From CAZHRC01 sp964533865 (GTDB lineage: Bacteria; Bacillota; Clostridia; Tissierellales; Peptoniphilaceae): DNA of 64,000 bases. The DNA lies in the NCBI GenBank assembly GCA_964533865.1, contig CAZHRC010000003.1:93139-157138 (forward strand), in the 5' to 3' direction. Positions 17,491 through 26,229 of the stretch are shown here, in pieces (position 1 is the first letter of the stretch; each line of letters starts with the position of its first letter). The notes beneath the pieces were generated by a model. That model searched no databases and was not told the origin of the DNA. It was given only the letters and a program-made list of their open reading frames with translations. The position numbers and the translations under genes are program-made.

Positions 17491-18866
17491 AACCCTTCCT
17501 CGCTTTCCACCACTTTCATCATAATAGCGCACTCTACCCGCTTTCTAAAGAGTTTGCAACCATACTCGTAGATGCCAGTAATATCCCCTGTGGCGTGGTA
17601 GGCGTTTGCCGCACACCCTCCGCTACAGTAGAGTTTTGCCCAGCATTTTTGACACGCTTCCCGGGCGTAAACATTCACCTTCTTAAAGTCATCTTGAAGG
17701 GCTGGCGTCTTGACTCCGTTCCAAATATCGCCGAGGGCATACCCTTCATCGCCGACAAATTGGTGGCAGGGATACAAATCACCCCAAGGCGTAACCGCCA
17801 TGTACTCGGTGCCCACGCCACATCCGGAGATCCGCTTGTAAATACAAGGCCCTCCTTCAAGGTTGAGCAAATAATGGTAGAAGGTGATGGGTTCGCCTTC
17901 TCGCTTGCGTCGTAGCATATCCTCGGCGAGTTTTTCGTATTCTTTGTAAAGAATGGGAAGATCTTCGTCTGTGAGAGCATAAGGGTCATCTGGTGCACAG
18001 ACCACTGGCTCCATCGAGAGCTCTTTAAAACCAAGATCTGCCATGTGAAAAACATCGTTGGTAAAGTCCGCATTGGCATGGGTGAATGTGCCGCGCATGT
18101 AGTACTCTTTGTCCCCACGGGCTTCGACAAACTTCTGGAACTTTGGAACGATGGTATCATAACTCCCTTTGCCGTTAATCGTTTTGCGCAAACTGTCGTG
18201 GACTTCTTTTCGCCCGTCCAAACTCAACACCACATTGTGCATTTGAGCATTGGCAAACTCAGTCACTTCCTCATCGAGAAGAACGCCATTTGTGGTTAGA
18301 GTAAAACGAAACTTTTTGTCGTATTGCTCTTCCAGTTCTCTGCCGTACCGGACGATGTCCTTGACCACATCCCAGTTCATCAAAGGCTCCCCTCCAAAAA
18401 AATCCACATCGAGATTGCGGCGGGTACCGGAGTTTTCGATGAGAAAATCCAAAGCGCGTTTGCCCACATCCAGGCCCATGATCGCTCGGTCGCCATTGTA
18501 TTTGCCCTGGCTGGCAAAACAGTAATCACAATCCAGATTGCACGTGTGAGCCACGTGTAAACAAAGGGCTTTTACCACTGTGCTGTTGTCTTTTAAAACC
18601 GTCGCCTTGTCTGCGTAAAGATCCTCGGAAAAAAGTTTGCCACGGGCTTTTAACTCTGCCACATCTTCCAAACACTCGCGAATCTCCCCTTCATCCACAG
18701 TAGGGTCCCCAGCGTAACGTTTTAAAAGAGTTTCGACGATCGCTTCGTCGGTGTGATCTTCTGCCATTTGTATCACGTCGTACGCCAAGGCGTCCACCGA
18801 GTGGATCGCTCCACTATAGACGTCTAGTACGATGTGATAGCCGTTTTGACGATATTGATGTATCAT
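17487..18866 (-). CDS. scfB: SCIFF peptide maturase, radical SAM/SPASM thioether-forming enzyme
   Basis: 459-residue radical SAM enzyme that crosslinks cysteines of the ScfA peptide to other residues as thioethers. N-terminal part (about 1-90) is the peptide-recognition-like domain; the radical SAM motif is C109-x3-C113-x2-C116 (CNLDCDYC); FFGGEPLMNWD is the SAM-binding GGE; the C-terminal SPASM region has multiple cysteines (CHQFVGDEGYALG, CQKCWAKLYCSGGC) for auxiliary clusters. It follows scfA, its substrate, which confirms the call. Confidence 0.95.
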   Translation of the reverse strand: MIHQYRQNGYHIVLDVYSGAIHSVDALAYDVIQMAEDHTDEAIVETLLKRYAGDPTVDEGEIRECLEDVAELKARGKLFSEDLYADKATVLKDNSTVVKALCLHVAHTCNLDCDYCFASQGKYNGDRAIMGLDVGKRALDFLIENSGTRRNLDVDFFGGEPLMNWDVVKDIVRYGRELEEQYDKKFRFTLTTNGVLLDEEVTEFANAQMHNVVLSLDGRKEVHDSLRKTINGKGSYDTIVPKFQKFVEARGDKEYYMRGTFTHANADFTNDVFHMADLGFKELSMEPVVCAPDDPYALTDEDLPILYKEYEKLAEDMLRRKREGEPITFYHYLLNLEGGPCIYKRISGCGVGTEYMAVTPWGDLYPCHQFVGDEGYALGDIWNGVKTPALQDDFKKVNVYAREACQKCWAKLYCSGGCAANAYHATGDITGIYEYGCKLFRKRVECAIMMKVVESEEGL

Positions 18867-18887
18867 ATTTTTCTCCTAAAAAATAAC

Positions 18888-18906
18888 GCCGCCCTAAAAG
18901 GACGGC
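18888..18906 (-). terminator. Attenuator hairpin between scfA and scfB
   Basis: GCCGCCC/GGACGGC stem (one G-U pair on RNA) followed on the minus strand by GTTATTTTTT. It would allow more scfA than scfB transcript, fitting a substrate peptide and its enzyme. Confidence 0.6.
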
Positions 18907-18924
18907 AGTCATTTGTTCATTTAC

Positions 18925-19068
18925 TTAGCCTTCTTGTTCACAATCCTGATTGGCAACGCCACAGGAGGTTTTGCAAGCGGATTGGCAGGATGTTTGACAT
19001 TCGCCACAGCCGCCCTTTACTAAGCTTTCTTTCAAATCGCGTGTTTCGATGGTTTTAATGCGTTTCAT
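18925..19068 (-). CDS. scfA: SCIFF peptide precursor (six cysteines in forty-five residues)
   Basis: A 47-residue ribosomal peptide beginning MKRIKTIETRDLKESLVKGG and continuing with six cysteines (C21, C24, C28, C32, C36, C43) in a short tail ending QDCEQEG. This length, leader and cysteine count match the SCIFF family, the near-universal clostridial RiPP substrate of ScfB. RBS AAGGAGG. Preceded by its own promoter and followed by an attenuator and scfB. The biological function of mature SCIFF is not established. Confidence 0.95.
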   Translation of the reverse strand: MKRIKTIETRDLKESLVKGGCGECQTSCQSACKTSCGVANQDCEQEG

Positions 19069-19098
19069 GATTGCCTCCTTATGTATTGTAGTACATAG

Positions 19099-19127
19099 AA
19101 AATATCATTTTTCATTCGCTTTGTCAA
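19099..19127 (-). promoter_or_regulatory. Promoter of scfA
   Basis: Minus strand TTGACA (19127-19122), 17-base spacer, TATTTT (19104-19099), 31 bases before the ATG. Confidence 0.6.
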
Positions 19128-19143
19128 TGTATCACCAACAAGC

Positions 19144-20568
19144 TCACTTAACCTTGAGTTTTCCCTCATAGTCGCCAGTGGTTGTCGTAAAGCCGATTCC
19201 CGTCTCTTCCAGCGCGCTGACATAAGCGATAAATCCTTCATCGATCTGCTCACCTGGAAGGATAATGGGAATGCCTGGGGGATAGGCCCACATCGCCTCA
19301 AGAGCCATGTGTCCCGCGGCTTCACCTAAGACCATCGGTTCACCCCTTTCGCGCACAGCTTCTGAAGGCGATACGAGCTGGTCGGGCAGGCTATAATCGA
19401 CTTCATCGCCTCCCTTGTCGATCATTTCCTCGAGATGACGATCCACGTCGATGAGGGCATCGGCCAACGCGCCAAGGGATGCCTCAGTGTCTGCAACACT
19501 AGTCAACCCGACGGCATAAGTGACGCCGGGCATTTCCAACTCAATAGCGTACTGTTCAATGAGCCGTGCATCGAGATCTGACCCTGAAAGCGAAGTACCC
19601 TTTGTAGAAATCAATAACTTTCCTCGATCCAGCGCCCAGATGCCTTCCATTTTTTTGTTGCGATGGTCACCGTAATCCAAAATGCGCAACCGAAGAAGGC
19701 CCTCCACTTTCTGTGAAAAAATCTCTAACGCTTTCTCGTAAGCTTTAAAAGCCGCTGGTCCTTCGTTTTCTAGCCATCGCAAACAACTGTCGATCGATGC
19801 CATGAGCAAATAAGAAGGACTCGTCGTTTGAAATATCGAAAGACCTCGTTCCAACCGTTTGGGATCGACGAGATCACCTGAGACGTGGACCAGTCCCGTT
19901 TGGGTTAATGCAGGTAGCGTTTTGTGCAAGCTGTTGATGACCAAGTCCGCACCGCAGGTGACGGGATTGTTTGGAAATCCTTCGGAAAAACCAAAATGCG
20001 CCCCATGAGCCGCATCAACGATCAAGGGGATCCCCTTTGCGTGAACCACTGCTGCGATCTCTTCGACAGGGGAGACAACCCCTTCGTAGGTGGGAGAAGT
20101 GATTAACACACAAGAAACCTCCGGATGCGCATCAAGGGCTTTTGCCACACTATCAGGTGTGATGCTTTCAGCTATATCCCACTCTAGATTTTTTGTCGGC
20201 AGGAGATAATGGGGCTTGAGACCCATGAGCTCCACCCCGTTGTATACGGATTTGTGACTGTGACGCCCCATCAAAATCTCATCGCCGTGCTGAGTAGCCG
20301 CCCACAGACTGGCGAGCACCCCTGCGCTTGACCCATTGATCACATAGAAAGACTCCTTTGCTCCATAGAGCCTTGCTGCCCGCTCTTGCCCTTCTAACAA
20401 TATTCCCGAAGGGTTGTGCAAGTTATCAAACCCTTTGATTTCAGTGATGTCCAGATCAAAAGGAAACGGCTCCTTTAGCAAGATGGTGTTTCGCTTGTGA
20501 CCAGGCATGTGCATGGGGAGGTTTCCCTGTGCTTTAAGTTTCAACAACCTATCGTAAAGTGATGTCAT
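19144..20568 (-). CDS. Orn/Lys/Arg decarboxylase family PLP enzyme
   Basis: 474 residues, the short Gram-positive form (YaaO/SpeA-like) without the N-terminal wing domain. It opens with the family motif MPGHKRN; DAAHGAHFG precedes the PLP-lysine segment NSLHKTLPALTQTG (Lys216). The C-terminal domain carries PPGIPIILPGE. Decarboxylates a basic amino acid to a polyamine precursor (arginine to agmatine or lysine to cadaverine); the substrate cannot be read off. It is three bases upstream of the CWB2 deacetylase stop-to-start, in one unit with it. Confidence 0.92.
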   Translation of the reverse strand: MTSLYDRLLKLKAQGNLPMHMPGHKRNTILLKEPFPFDLDITEIKGFDNLHNPSGILLEGQERAARLYGAKESFYVINGSSAGVLASLWAATQHGDEILMGRHSHKSVYNGVELMGLKPHYLLPTKNLEWDIAESITPDSVAKALDAHPEVSCVLITSPTYEGVVSPVEEIAAVVHAKGIPLIVDAAHGAHFGFSEGFPNNPVTCGADLVINSLHKTLPALTQTGLVHVSGDLVDPKRLERGLSIFQTTSPSYLLMASIDSCLRWLENEGPAAFKAYEKALEIFSQKVEGLLRLRILDYGDHRNKKMEGIWALDRGKLLISTKGTSLSGSDLDARLIEQYAIELEMPGVTYAVGLTSVADTEASLGALADALIDVDRHLEEMIDKGGDEVDYSLPDQLVSPSEAVRERGEPMVLGEAAGHMALEAMWAYPPGIPIILPGEQIDEGFIAYVSALEETGIGFTTTTGDYEGKLKVK

Positions 20569-20571
20569 GTA

Positions 20572-22287
20572 TTACTCCAATATTCCAAATTCATAGCCCA
20601 TGGCTTTTAAAGTTTCGATGATTTGTGGTAATGCGTTTGCCGTCAGCTGCTTTGTGGTCGCATCGTGCATCAACACCACCGCCACATCAGGAGATCCCGC
20701 GTTTGCCAGAGTTGAGTTGAGAAAGCGCACCTGTCCCGACACAGAGCTCGGACGTCGACTGGCAGGCTCAGCATCCCCGGTCATCACATTCCAATCCACC
20801 CACATCACCCCTTCATCAGCCAAAGCGCTATCGGCTTTAGCCAATCCGTTCCAAGACATGTGCCCACCTGGATAACGCCACACATTGGTGTGAAACCCAT
20901 CGCCCAAGTACGCCCCCATCCTCTGGCGACTCAACTTCATCTCTGAGAGGATGGTCGAAGCGTTGCCGTAGCGCCCAGGGTAGAGAGCGCTATAATTGTG
21001 GGTAAAAGAATGCATCGCAATTCCGTGACCTTCGTTGTACTCTCGTAGAAAGGTATCTGAGGTGCTCTTTGTAATGTTTTGCGCAGGCATGAAAAACGTC
21101 CCGTGAATCCCATAAGCCTTCAACGTATCTAAGATCCGAGGGGTGATGGTGTTGTTTGGACCATCGTCAAAGGTGAGAAACGCCACCTTTTTCCCATTTA
21201 AAGTCGTACCCTCTCGCATCGCTTGTTTTACCTCGTTGGTGTTGTAAGCGTAGCCATCGGCGGAGGCGATGTGATTGGTCGGCTTTCTCACCACAAGTGG
21301 CGGTGGAGGCGGTGTGGGTTTTAGCGCCTCGCCCGATCCCGATGCAAAGTGGTTGCTCACCCTTTCAGATAGGGCATTTTCGCCGCCGATCAGCGTCAAA
21401 TGGGATAACCCCGTAGCATATGCCGCTACTGATCGATCGATGGCGTCTTTTTCAACTAACAAAATCGGTGCGCCGTGGCGAATACTGTAGCCCACAGCAG
21501 CAAATCCGTCAGGAAAGTTGGTACCGTCTACGACCACCCCTGATTTAGGATCGGGATAGTAGGTTTTTGCAATGGCGATAGCCGTCTCATAGCGATTGTC
21601 ACCCCAGAGCCTAGTCGCTCCAACGGCATCTGCTACACCTTTAGAAACCGCCGCTTCGCCGCCCAGTACGACAACGGACTCCGCGGCCTCAACCCGCTCT
21701 TTTGCCCCATCGATGAGAGTCTTGCCATCGGATAACAACAAGGCCCCCTTAGTCTTTGCCAATGCGCCACCTGCCGATAGAGCGTCAGCAAAGTTCAGAC
21801 CGTTTGCAATAAAGATATCACTTCCTCCACCCATGGCGACGATCTCTTTAGCGATGGAAACTGAGGTGTCGTACCGATCGGCGCCCCACAGTCTTTTGAT
21901 GTCATAACGCGCAGCAAGATCCTTTTCCACCTTTTCGGATAGGGCGCTCGTCCCGCCGATCAGATACACTTTGGAAGCCCCCAGACGATCGATCTCCGCT
22001 TCCAAACCTTTGACAACCGCTGTTTTTTCCGTCAGCAGTACAGGTGCACCAATTTGAACGGCAAGACCTGCTCCTGTGAGCGCATCGGCGAAGTCTTCCC
22101 CATTGGCAACCACCACCGCCCCCGCCTTTTCAAACGTAGCTGCGCTGACGGCGACGGCAGTCTCGAATCGGTTTGCCCCGTAAATTCGATCCACTTTTGA
22201 CGCAGCAAAACTCAGCGTCTGACCCACTAACACCATCAATAGGATCAGCGCTAGCGCCAATCCTTTCATTAATCCCTTGGATTTCAT
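20572..22287 (-). CDS. Secreted CWB2-anchored polysaccharide deacetylase
   Basis: 571 residues from the ATG at 22285-22287 (GGAG seven bases upstream). Signal peptide (about 1-29, ending LSFAA), three CWB2 repeats (RIYGANRFETA, RLWGADRYDTS, RLWGDNRYETA begin each) that hold it to cell wall polymers, a proline linker, and a C-terminal NodB domain. The catalytic motifs are visible: TFDDGP, HSFTHNYS, WRYPGGHMSW and VLMHDA. Probably deacetylates peptidoglycan or another wall polysaccharide. The same CWB2 architecture recurs at 56.4 kb. Confidence 0.92.
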   Translation of the reverse strand: MKSKGLMKGLALALILLMVLVGQTLSFAASKVDRIYGANRFETAVAVSAATFEKAGAVVVANGEDFADALTGAGLAVQIGAPVLLTEKTAVVKGLEAEIDRLGASKVYLIGGTSALSEKVEKDLAARYDIKRLWGADRYDTSVSIAKEIVAMGGGSDIFIANGLNFADALSAGGALAKTKGALLLSDGKTLIDGAKERVEAAESVVVLGGEAAVSKGVADAVGATRLWGDNRYETAIAIAKTYYPDPKSGVVVDGTNFPDGFAAVGYSIRHGAPILLVEKDAIDRSVAAYATGLSHLTLIGGENALSERVSNHFASGSGEALKPTPPPPPLVVRKPTNHIASADGYAYNTNEVKQAMREGTTLNGKKVAFLTFDDGPNNTITPRILDTLKAYGIHGTFFMPAQNITKSTSDTFLREYNEGHGIAMHSFTHNYSALYPGRYGNASTILSEMKLSRQRMGAYLGDGFHTNVWRYPGGHMSWNGLAKADSALADEGVMWVDWNVMTGDAEPASRRPSSVSGQVRFLNSTLANAGSPDVAVVLMHDATTKQLTANALPQIIETLKAMGYEFGILE

Positions 22288-22325
22288 TGTATCACTCCAT
22301 TTCATATAGCCGCTACCCGTCTATT

Positions 22326-22357
22326 AAAAAAACGGCCTGCGGTTAAACTGCGCCGTT
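22326..22357 (-). terminator. Terminator-like hairpin in the leader of the CWB2 deacetylase gene
   Basis: AACGGC (22331-22336) pairs with GCCGTT (22352-22357); on the minus strand the stem is followed by a T7 run. No minus-strand gene ends here, since pfpI lies on the other strand, so it may attenuate transcription into the deacetylase gene. Confidence 0.5.
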
Positions 22358-22406
22358 AAAGGGTATGAATTTAGTAGGAATTAACCTCATAGAAAGGATA
22401 ACACCC

Positions 22407-22907
22407 ATGAAAAAAATAGGTATCTTATTAGAAAAAGACTTTAACGAAGAAGAATTTCTCTACCCCTACCACCGTCTCCGCGAAAAATACGATGTGGTCG
22501 TCATCGGCACAGAAGGCCAAAAATCCTATTTATCCAAATATCACTTTCCCTATACTAGCGATGTTGCCTCCTCAGAAGTCGACCCTAGCACCCTGGATGG
22601 GCTCATCATCCCCGGTGGTTTCTCCCCGGATTACATGAGGCGCCATCCTGCCACCATCGACCTTGTCAAAGCTCTAGACCTTGAGAAAAAACCTATCGGC
22701 GCCATATGTCACGCTGGGTGGATGATCGCTTCTTGTTGCGACATCGCCAATGTGAAAGTCACCAGCTATCCATCAATAAAAGACGACCTGATCCACGCAG
22801 GTGGACTGTGGGTCGACGAAGAAGTGGTCGTCTCGGGACACTTAGTGACCTCTCGAACGCCAAAAGATCTTCCCGCCTTTATGAAGGCTTTCATCGCATT
22901 GCTCTAG
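22407..22907 (+). CDS. DJ-1/PfpI family protein
   Basis: 166-residue class I glutamine amidotransferase-like protein. Nucleophile elbow AICHAGWMIAS with Cys101 and neighbouring His; GLIIPGGFSPDYMRRH and the acidic EEEF near the N-terminus match PfpI-type enzymes. Such proteins act as glyoxalase/deglycase, chaperone or peptidase; which applies is not clear. Start at 22407 is favoured by GAAAGGA upstream; the longer frame from 22365 lacks an RBS. Stands alone on the plus strand. Confidence 0.88.
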   Translation: MKKIGILLEKDFNEEEFLYPYHRLREKYDVVVIGTEGQKSYLSKYHFPYTSDVASSEVDPSTLDGLIIPGGFSPDYMRRHPATIDLVKALDLEKKPIGAICHAGWMIASCCDIANVKVTSYPSIKDDLIHAGGLWVDEEVVVSGHLVTSRTPKDLPAFMKAFIALL

Positions 22908-22928
22908 GCCGCTTCGGTCTAAACCTAG

Positions 22929-23345
22929 CTATTCCCTCGCCAAAGGTGCCACTCCGAGATCGTAGTAACTAAAGGTGCCTTTGGCGATCATTTTTTGTTC
23001 TTCGTCCAGTACCTCCACATCGAAAACACGTATGCGCTTACCATACTTAATCACCTTCGCCACGCCAATGAGTTCTTTTGTATCCCTAGCTGGGTTTAAG
23101 TAATGAAAATCACTGGATATGGTGGCGCCATTTGTGCCGTAGCTCATGTTGGCACAGCCTCCCACCAAATCCGCAACAGTGTAGATACAACCACCGTGGA
23201 CTGCCCCTACGGGATTGTAATGGTGAGGCTCGATTTTCAAACGCACTTTGGCATACCCTTGATCCATCTCCTCGACGCGAATGCCAACGAAATTCGGAAA
23301 GGGGTTTGAGGTATTTCTCTCGTCAATAAACGGTTGGTAGTCCAT
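22929..23345 (-). CDS. PaaI-type hotdog thioesterase
   Basis: 138 residues from the ATG at 23343-23345 (GGAGG upstream). Hotdog fold with the PaaI signature HYNPVGAVHGGCIYTVADLVGG (His-Gly-Gly and downstream Asp), and SSDFHYLNPARD. Hydrolyses acyl- or aryl-CoA thioesters in the cytoplasm; exact substrate unknown. It may be co-transcribed with the upstream DUF4342 gene, though a hairpin lies between them. Confidence 0.88.
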   Translation of the reverse strand: MDYQPFIDERNTSNPFPNFVGIRVEEMDQGYAKVRLKIEPHHYNPVGAVHGGCIYTVADLVGGCANMSYGTNGATISSDFHYLNPARDTKELIGVAKVIKYGKRIRVFDVEVLDEEQKMIAKGTFSYYDLGVAPLARE

Positions 23346-23384
23346 GTTGTCCTCCAGGCGTCCTTTGATCCTCTGGCTAAAAAT

Positions 23385-23411
23385 CTCCAACCCCGACTGG
23401 CGGAGTTGGAG
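23385..23411 (-). terminator. Terminator after the DUF4342 gene
   Basis: CTCCAAC and GTTGGAG arms with a GC-rich loop, followed on the minus strand by ATTTTTAG. Confidence 0.6.
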
Positions 23412-23422
23412 AAGTGATAGCC

Positions 23423-23947
23423 TTACTCTTCTTCGTCAATAATGTCAGAATCCTCTGAGGGTGCTTTTTTCTCTCGACTCGATTTACGTGTTAGAGCCAA
23501 TTCATTGACGTCGATAACTTCTCCATCGTCTAAAATGACTTTAATCGTATACTCGGTGATCAACGCCGCACCTAGGCCGATCAACGCTGCCACAGGGGCG
23601 ATGACCAATCCGATCGTTCCAACGGTTAAAGACAGTTTCAGCACGGTTTCGCCATCTTTCTCGATGACCAAGCTACTGGCATTACCCTTCTCCCAAATCT
23701 CGCGAATGGTTTCGATGATATCCGATGCCACCGCTCCCGATTGCGCTTGAAAAGATGTTTTCTTTGGTCCTTCCTTGGCTTCCTCTTCCGCTTTTGCTTG
23801 AGCTTGGGCTTCGTAAGCTTGCTTTTCTTGGATGGCTTTCACCGCTTCGTCCACATTGCCCTCTGCTGCAAACAACGCCTCGCGAACCACTTCATAGGAT
23901 TCTCCAGTGCGTTCGATGACTTCATCTATTTGTTGAATATCGATCAT
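23423..23947 (-). CDS. UBA/TS-N plus DUF4342 domain protein
   Basis: 174 residues. N-terminal UBA-like helical domain (about 1-43, VIERTGESYEVVREALFAAEGNVDEAV) of the type seen in EF-Ts and nascent-chain binders; an acidic/Ala-rich charged linker; then a DUF4342 domain (about 75-150) containing one hydrophobic hairpin (LTVGTIGLVIAPVAALIGLGAA). The C-terminal tail is charged. Function unknown; the combination suggests a membrane-associated protein that may bind peptides. RBS GGAGG. Confidence 0.85.
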   Translation of the reverse strand: MIDIQQIDEVIERTGESYEVVREALFAAEGNVDEAVKAIQEKQAYEAQAQAKAEEEAKEGPKKTSFQAQSGAVASDIIETIREIWEKGNASSLVIEKDGETVLKLSLTVGTIGLVIAPVAALIGLGAALITEYTIKVILDDGEVIDVNELALTRKSSREKKAPSEDSDIIDEEE

Positions 23948-24102
23948 AGGTGCCTCCTTATGGCATTTTTATCCTCTTGGATATCAATGAATATATACCC
24001 CAATCCCCTCGGAATAAATGTAAAATGTATGCCCACTCAAATTTCTCTCCCCAATAGGGTATAGGTATCCTATGAATATGAATCACAGAAAGGAAGATTC
24101 CG

Positions 24103-24894
24103 ATGACTACACATCAACCCCATTTAGAAACACTCCTTGAACAACTCACCGACTGGATTGCAGAGCGTTGTTCTATCATCGGCGCCACTAAAGCCGTAAT
24201 TGGCGTATCGGGCGGAAAGGATAGCTCTGTGGTCAGCGCCTTGTGTGCAAAAGCTTTGGGTCCAGAAAACGTCTACGGCGTGCTCATGCCCGACGGTGAA
24301 CAAGCCGATATCGACTACGCTTACGATCTCGTAAACCACCTTGGCATACCTTACACAACCCAAAGCATCAAAACAGTAACTCACGCGTTTCTATCACTAC
24401 TCGATCGTGCTGACATCGTCGACGACATCTCCAACCAAACTCGGCTCAACCTCGCCCCGCGGGTACGCATGACCTTACTTTACGCCATCTCTCAATCCCT
24501 GCCAAATAGCTTAGTCATTAACACGAGCAATCTCTCAGAAGATTGGGTGGGCTACGCCACCATCTACGGCGATACCGCCGGCGCATTCTCTCCCGTGGGC
24601 ATGCTCACCTCCGATGAAGTGGTGGAAATCGGTAGAGCATTGGAGCTTCCAGAGCACCTTCTAGTCAAAGCCCCTTCCGATGGCCTCACCGGCAAAACCG
24701 ATGAGGACATCCTCGGTTTTTCTTACGCCGTCCTTAACCGCTATATCCGAGAAGGGATCATCGAAGACGAAGCCATTAAAGTGCGAATCGATCACCTTCA
24801 CCGCATCAGTCGTTTCAAATTCCAACCCATACCCATGTTTGATCCCAAACTCCCCATCGTAGCAAAAGACATCGCTAACGTATATACCACTTAG
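24103..24894 (+). CDS. nadE: NH3-dependent NAD(+) synthetase
   Basis: Last step of NAD synthesis: amidates nicotinic acid adenine dinucleotide using ammonia and ATP. 263 residues without a glutaminase domain, so ammonia-dependent. PP-loop SGGKDS at 36-41; INTSNLSEDWVGYATIYGD and KAPSDGLTGKTDED are the NadE-specific substrate and ATP-binding stretches. RBS GAAAGGA. Monocistronic between a divergent DUF4342 gene and a convergent terminator. Confidence 0.95.
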   Translation: MTTHQPHLETLLEQLTDWIAERCSIIGATKAVIGVSGGKDSSVVSALCAKALGPENVYGVLMPDGEQADIDYAYDLVNHLGIPYTTQSIKTVTHAFLSLLDRADIVDDISNQTRLNLAPRVRMTLLYAISQSLPNSLVINTSNLSEDWVGYATIYGDTAGAFSPVGMLTSDEVVEIGRALELPEHLLVKAPSDGLTGKTDEDILGFSYAVLNRYIREGIIEDEAIKVRIDHLHRISRFKFQPIPMFDPKLPIVAKDIANVYTT

Positions 24895-24915
24895 CGCAAA
24901 GTCAATAGAATCGCC

Positions 24916-24945
24916 AAAAGCAGAGTCGTCAACGCCTCTGCTTTT
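24916..24945. terminator. Terminator between convergent nadE and phoR
   Basis: AAAAGCAGAG (24916-24925) and CTCTGCTTTT (24936-24945), 10-nt loop, usable in both directions; it overlaps the phoR stop codon by two bases. Confidence 0.75.
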
Positions 24946-26227
24946 ACATTTCTTCATTCATTTTTTCATTTTCTATCTTCTCTTCGGCCACATAAACCTT
25001 GGGCAATTTCACCGTAAAAGTGGAGCCCTTGCCTAAGGTGCTCTTCAAACCGACTTCCCCTCGATGGGCTCTGACCATGTGTTTGACCAAGGACAATCCC
25101 AATCCAGTGCCACTATTTTTGCTGCGAGATTTGTCGACCACATAGAACCGTTCAAAAATTCGCTGTTGATTTTCACTCGAAATCCCAAGGCCGGTGTCTT
25201 TGACTTGTAAGATCGCATATTTTTCGGTCTGTGCGACTTTCAACCGCACCAACCCTTGGGGATTATTGTATTTAATCGCATTGCCAACAAGATTGGTGAC
25301 GATGTCAATAATCATGCGACGGTTGCCTTCGATGGTGCAAGGCTCTCCTTTGAGAATGAGGGCAACATTCTTCTCATAGGCGTAGGCTTGTAACGTCGAC
25401 AAGGTGTCCGATACAAGGTCCAGCAACTGTATCGATTCGACATCGCCTATTTTGCCTGTACCCGCATCAAATTTTGAGAGCTGCAAGGTTTCATTGATCA
25501 ACTCGAGTAACCTTTCTCCCTCGGATAAAATGATCTGTGCAAAATGCCGAGAATCTTCCTCTACAGTCATTCCACTGGCGATCATTTCAGCGTAACCGTT
25601 GATGGATGTGAGCGGTGTTTTGAGTTCATGGGAGACGTTTGCCGTAAAGTCCCTTCTGAGTTTTTCATTCTCCACGATTTCCGATAGGGATTCAGTGAGC
25701 TTTTGTTTTGTTTGCTCCACCTCCCTACTGTAAGAGAGTTCATTTGAGATGGCAATAGCCTTTCTATCCTTGTCGTCCTCGCCTTTAAGGATGCTCGTCA
25801 GCTCATTGGAGAAACGATTAACCAAATCTTCGGTCACCTTCACAAATGCTTCTGCCCCAAATAACGCTAAAATCAACGCCACTACCACACCGACGAGCAA
25901 AACAGCCCATTGACCCATTAATACATCGACCATACTCGGGTGAGTGTAGATCAATTTGTACACTTCGCCTTTCGCATCCATCACGAGTTCTGTGGACTGG
26001 TGGGGTTGTTTCGTATACTCTGAGGCATTCACAAGACTCAATCCCTCGATCATCGCAGAGGCGGAAGCCATGGAAGATTTTCCTTGCAAAAGAAGGGAAA
26101 CTCGCTTCAGGTCGAGATTGCCCTGAGCGATTTCCCTTTGTTGTACATTCCATAATGCGACGACTCCCGTGACGATCAGCAACACTGCGAGAAGACCGGC
26201 AAGCATTTTTGTAAACCTTCGTTTCAT
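24944..26227 (-). CDS. phoR: Sensor histidine kinase, PhoR type
   Basis: 427 residues: TM1 (about 9-26), an extracytoplasmic region of some 75 residues, TM2 (about 105-125), linker, HisKA box FTANVSHELKTPLTSING with His200, and HATPase_c with NLVGNAIKYN (N box), DTGLGIS (G1) and GTGLGLSL (G2). It is three bases downstream of its response regulator and ends the pst-pho operon, so phosphate limitation is the likely signal. The extracytoplasmic part is short, consistent with control through PhoU and the Pst transporter. Confidence 0.92.
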   Translation of the reverse strand: MKRRFTKMLAGLLAVLLIVTGVVALWNVQQREIAQGNLDLKRVSLLLQGKSSMASASAMIEGLSLVNASEYTKQPHQSTELVMDAKGEVYKLIYTHPSMVDVLMGQWAVLLVGVVVALILALFGAEAFVKVTEDLVNRFSNELTSILKGEDDKDRKAIAISNELSYSREVEQTKQKLTESLSEIVENEKLRRDFTANVSHELKTPLTSINGYAEMIASGMTVEEDSRHFAQIILSEGERLLELINETLQLSKFDAGTGKIGDVESIQLLDLVSDTLSTLQAYAYEKNVALILKGEPCTIEGNRRMIIDIVTNLVGNAIKYNNPQGLVRLKVAQTEKYAILQVKDTGLGISSENQQRIFERFYVVDKSRSKNSGTGLGLSLVKHMVRAHRGEVGLKSTLGKGSTFTVKLPKVYVAEEKIENEKMNEEM

Positions 26228-26229
26228 CC

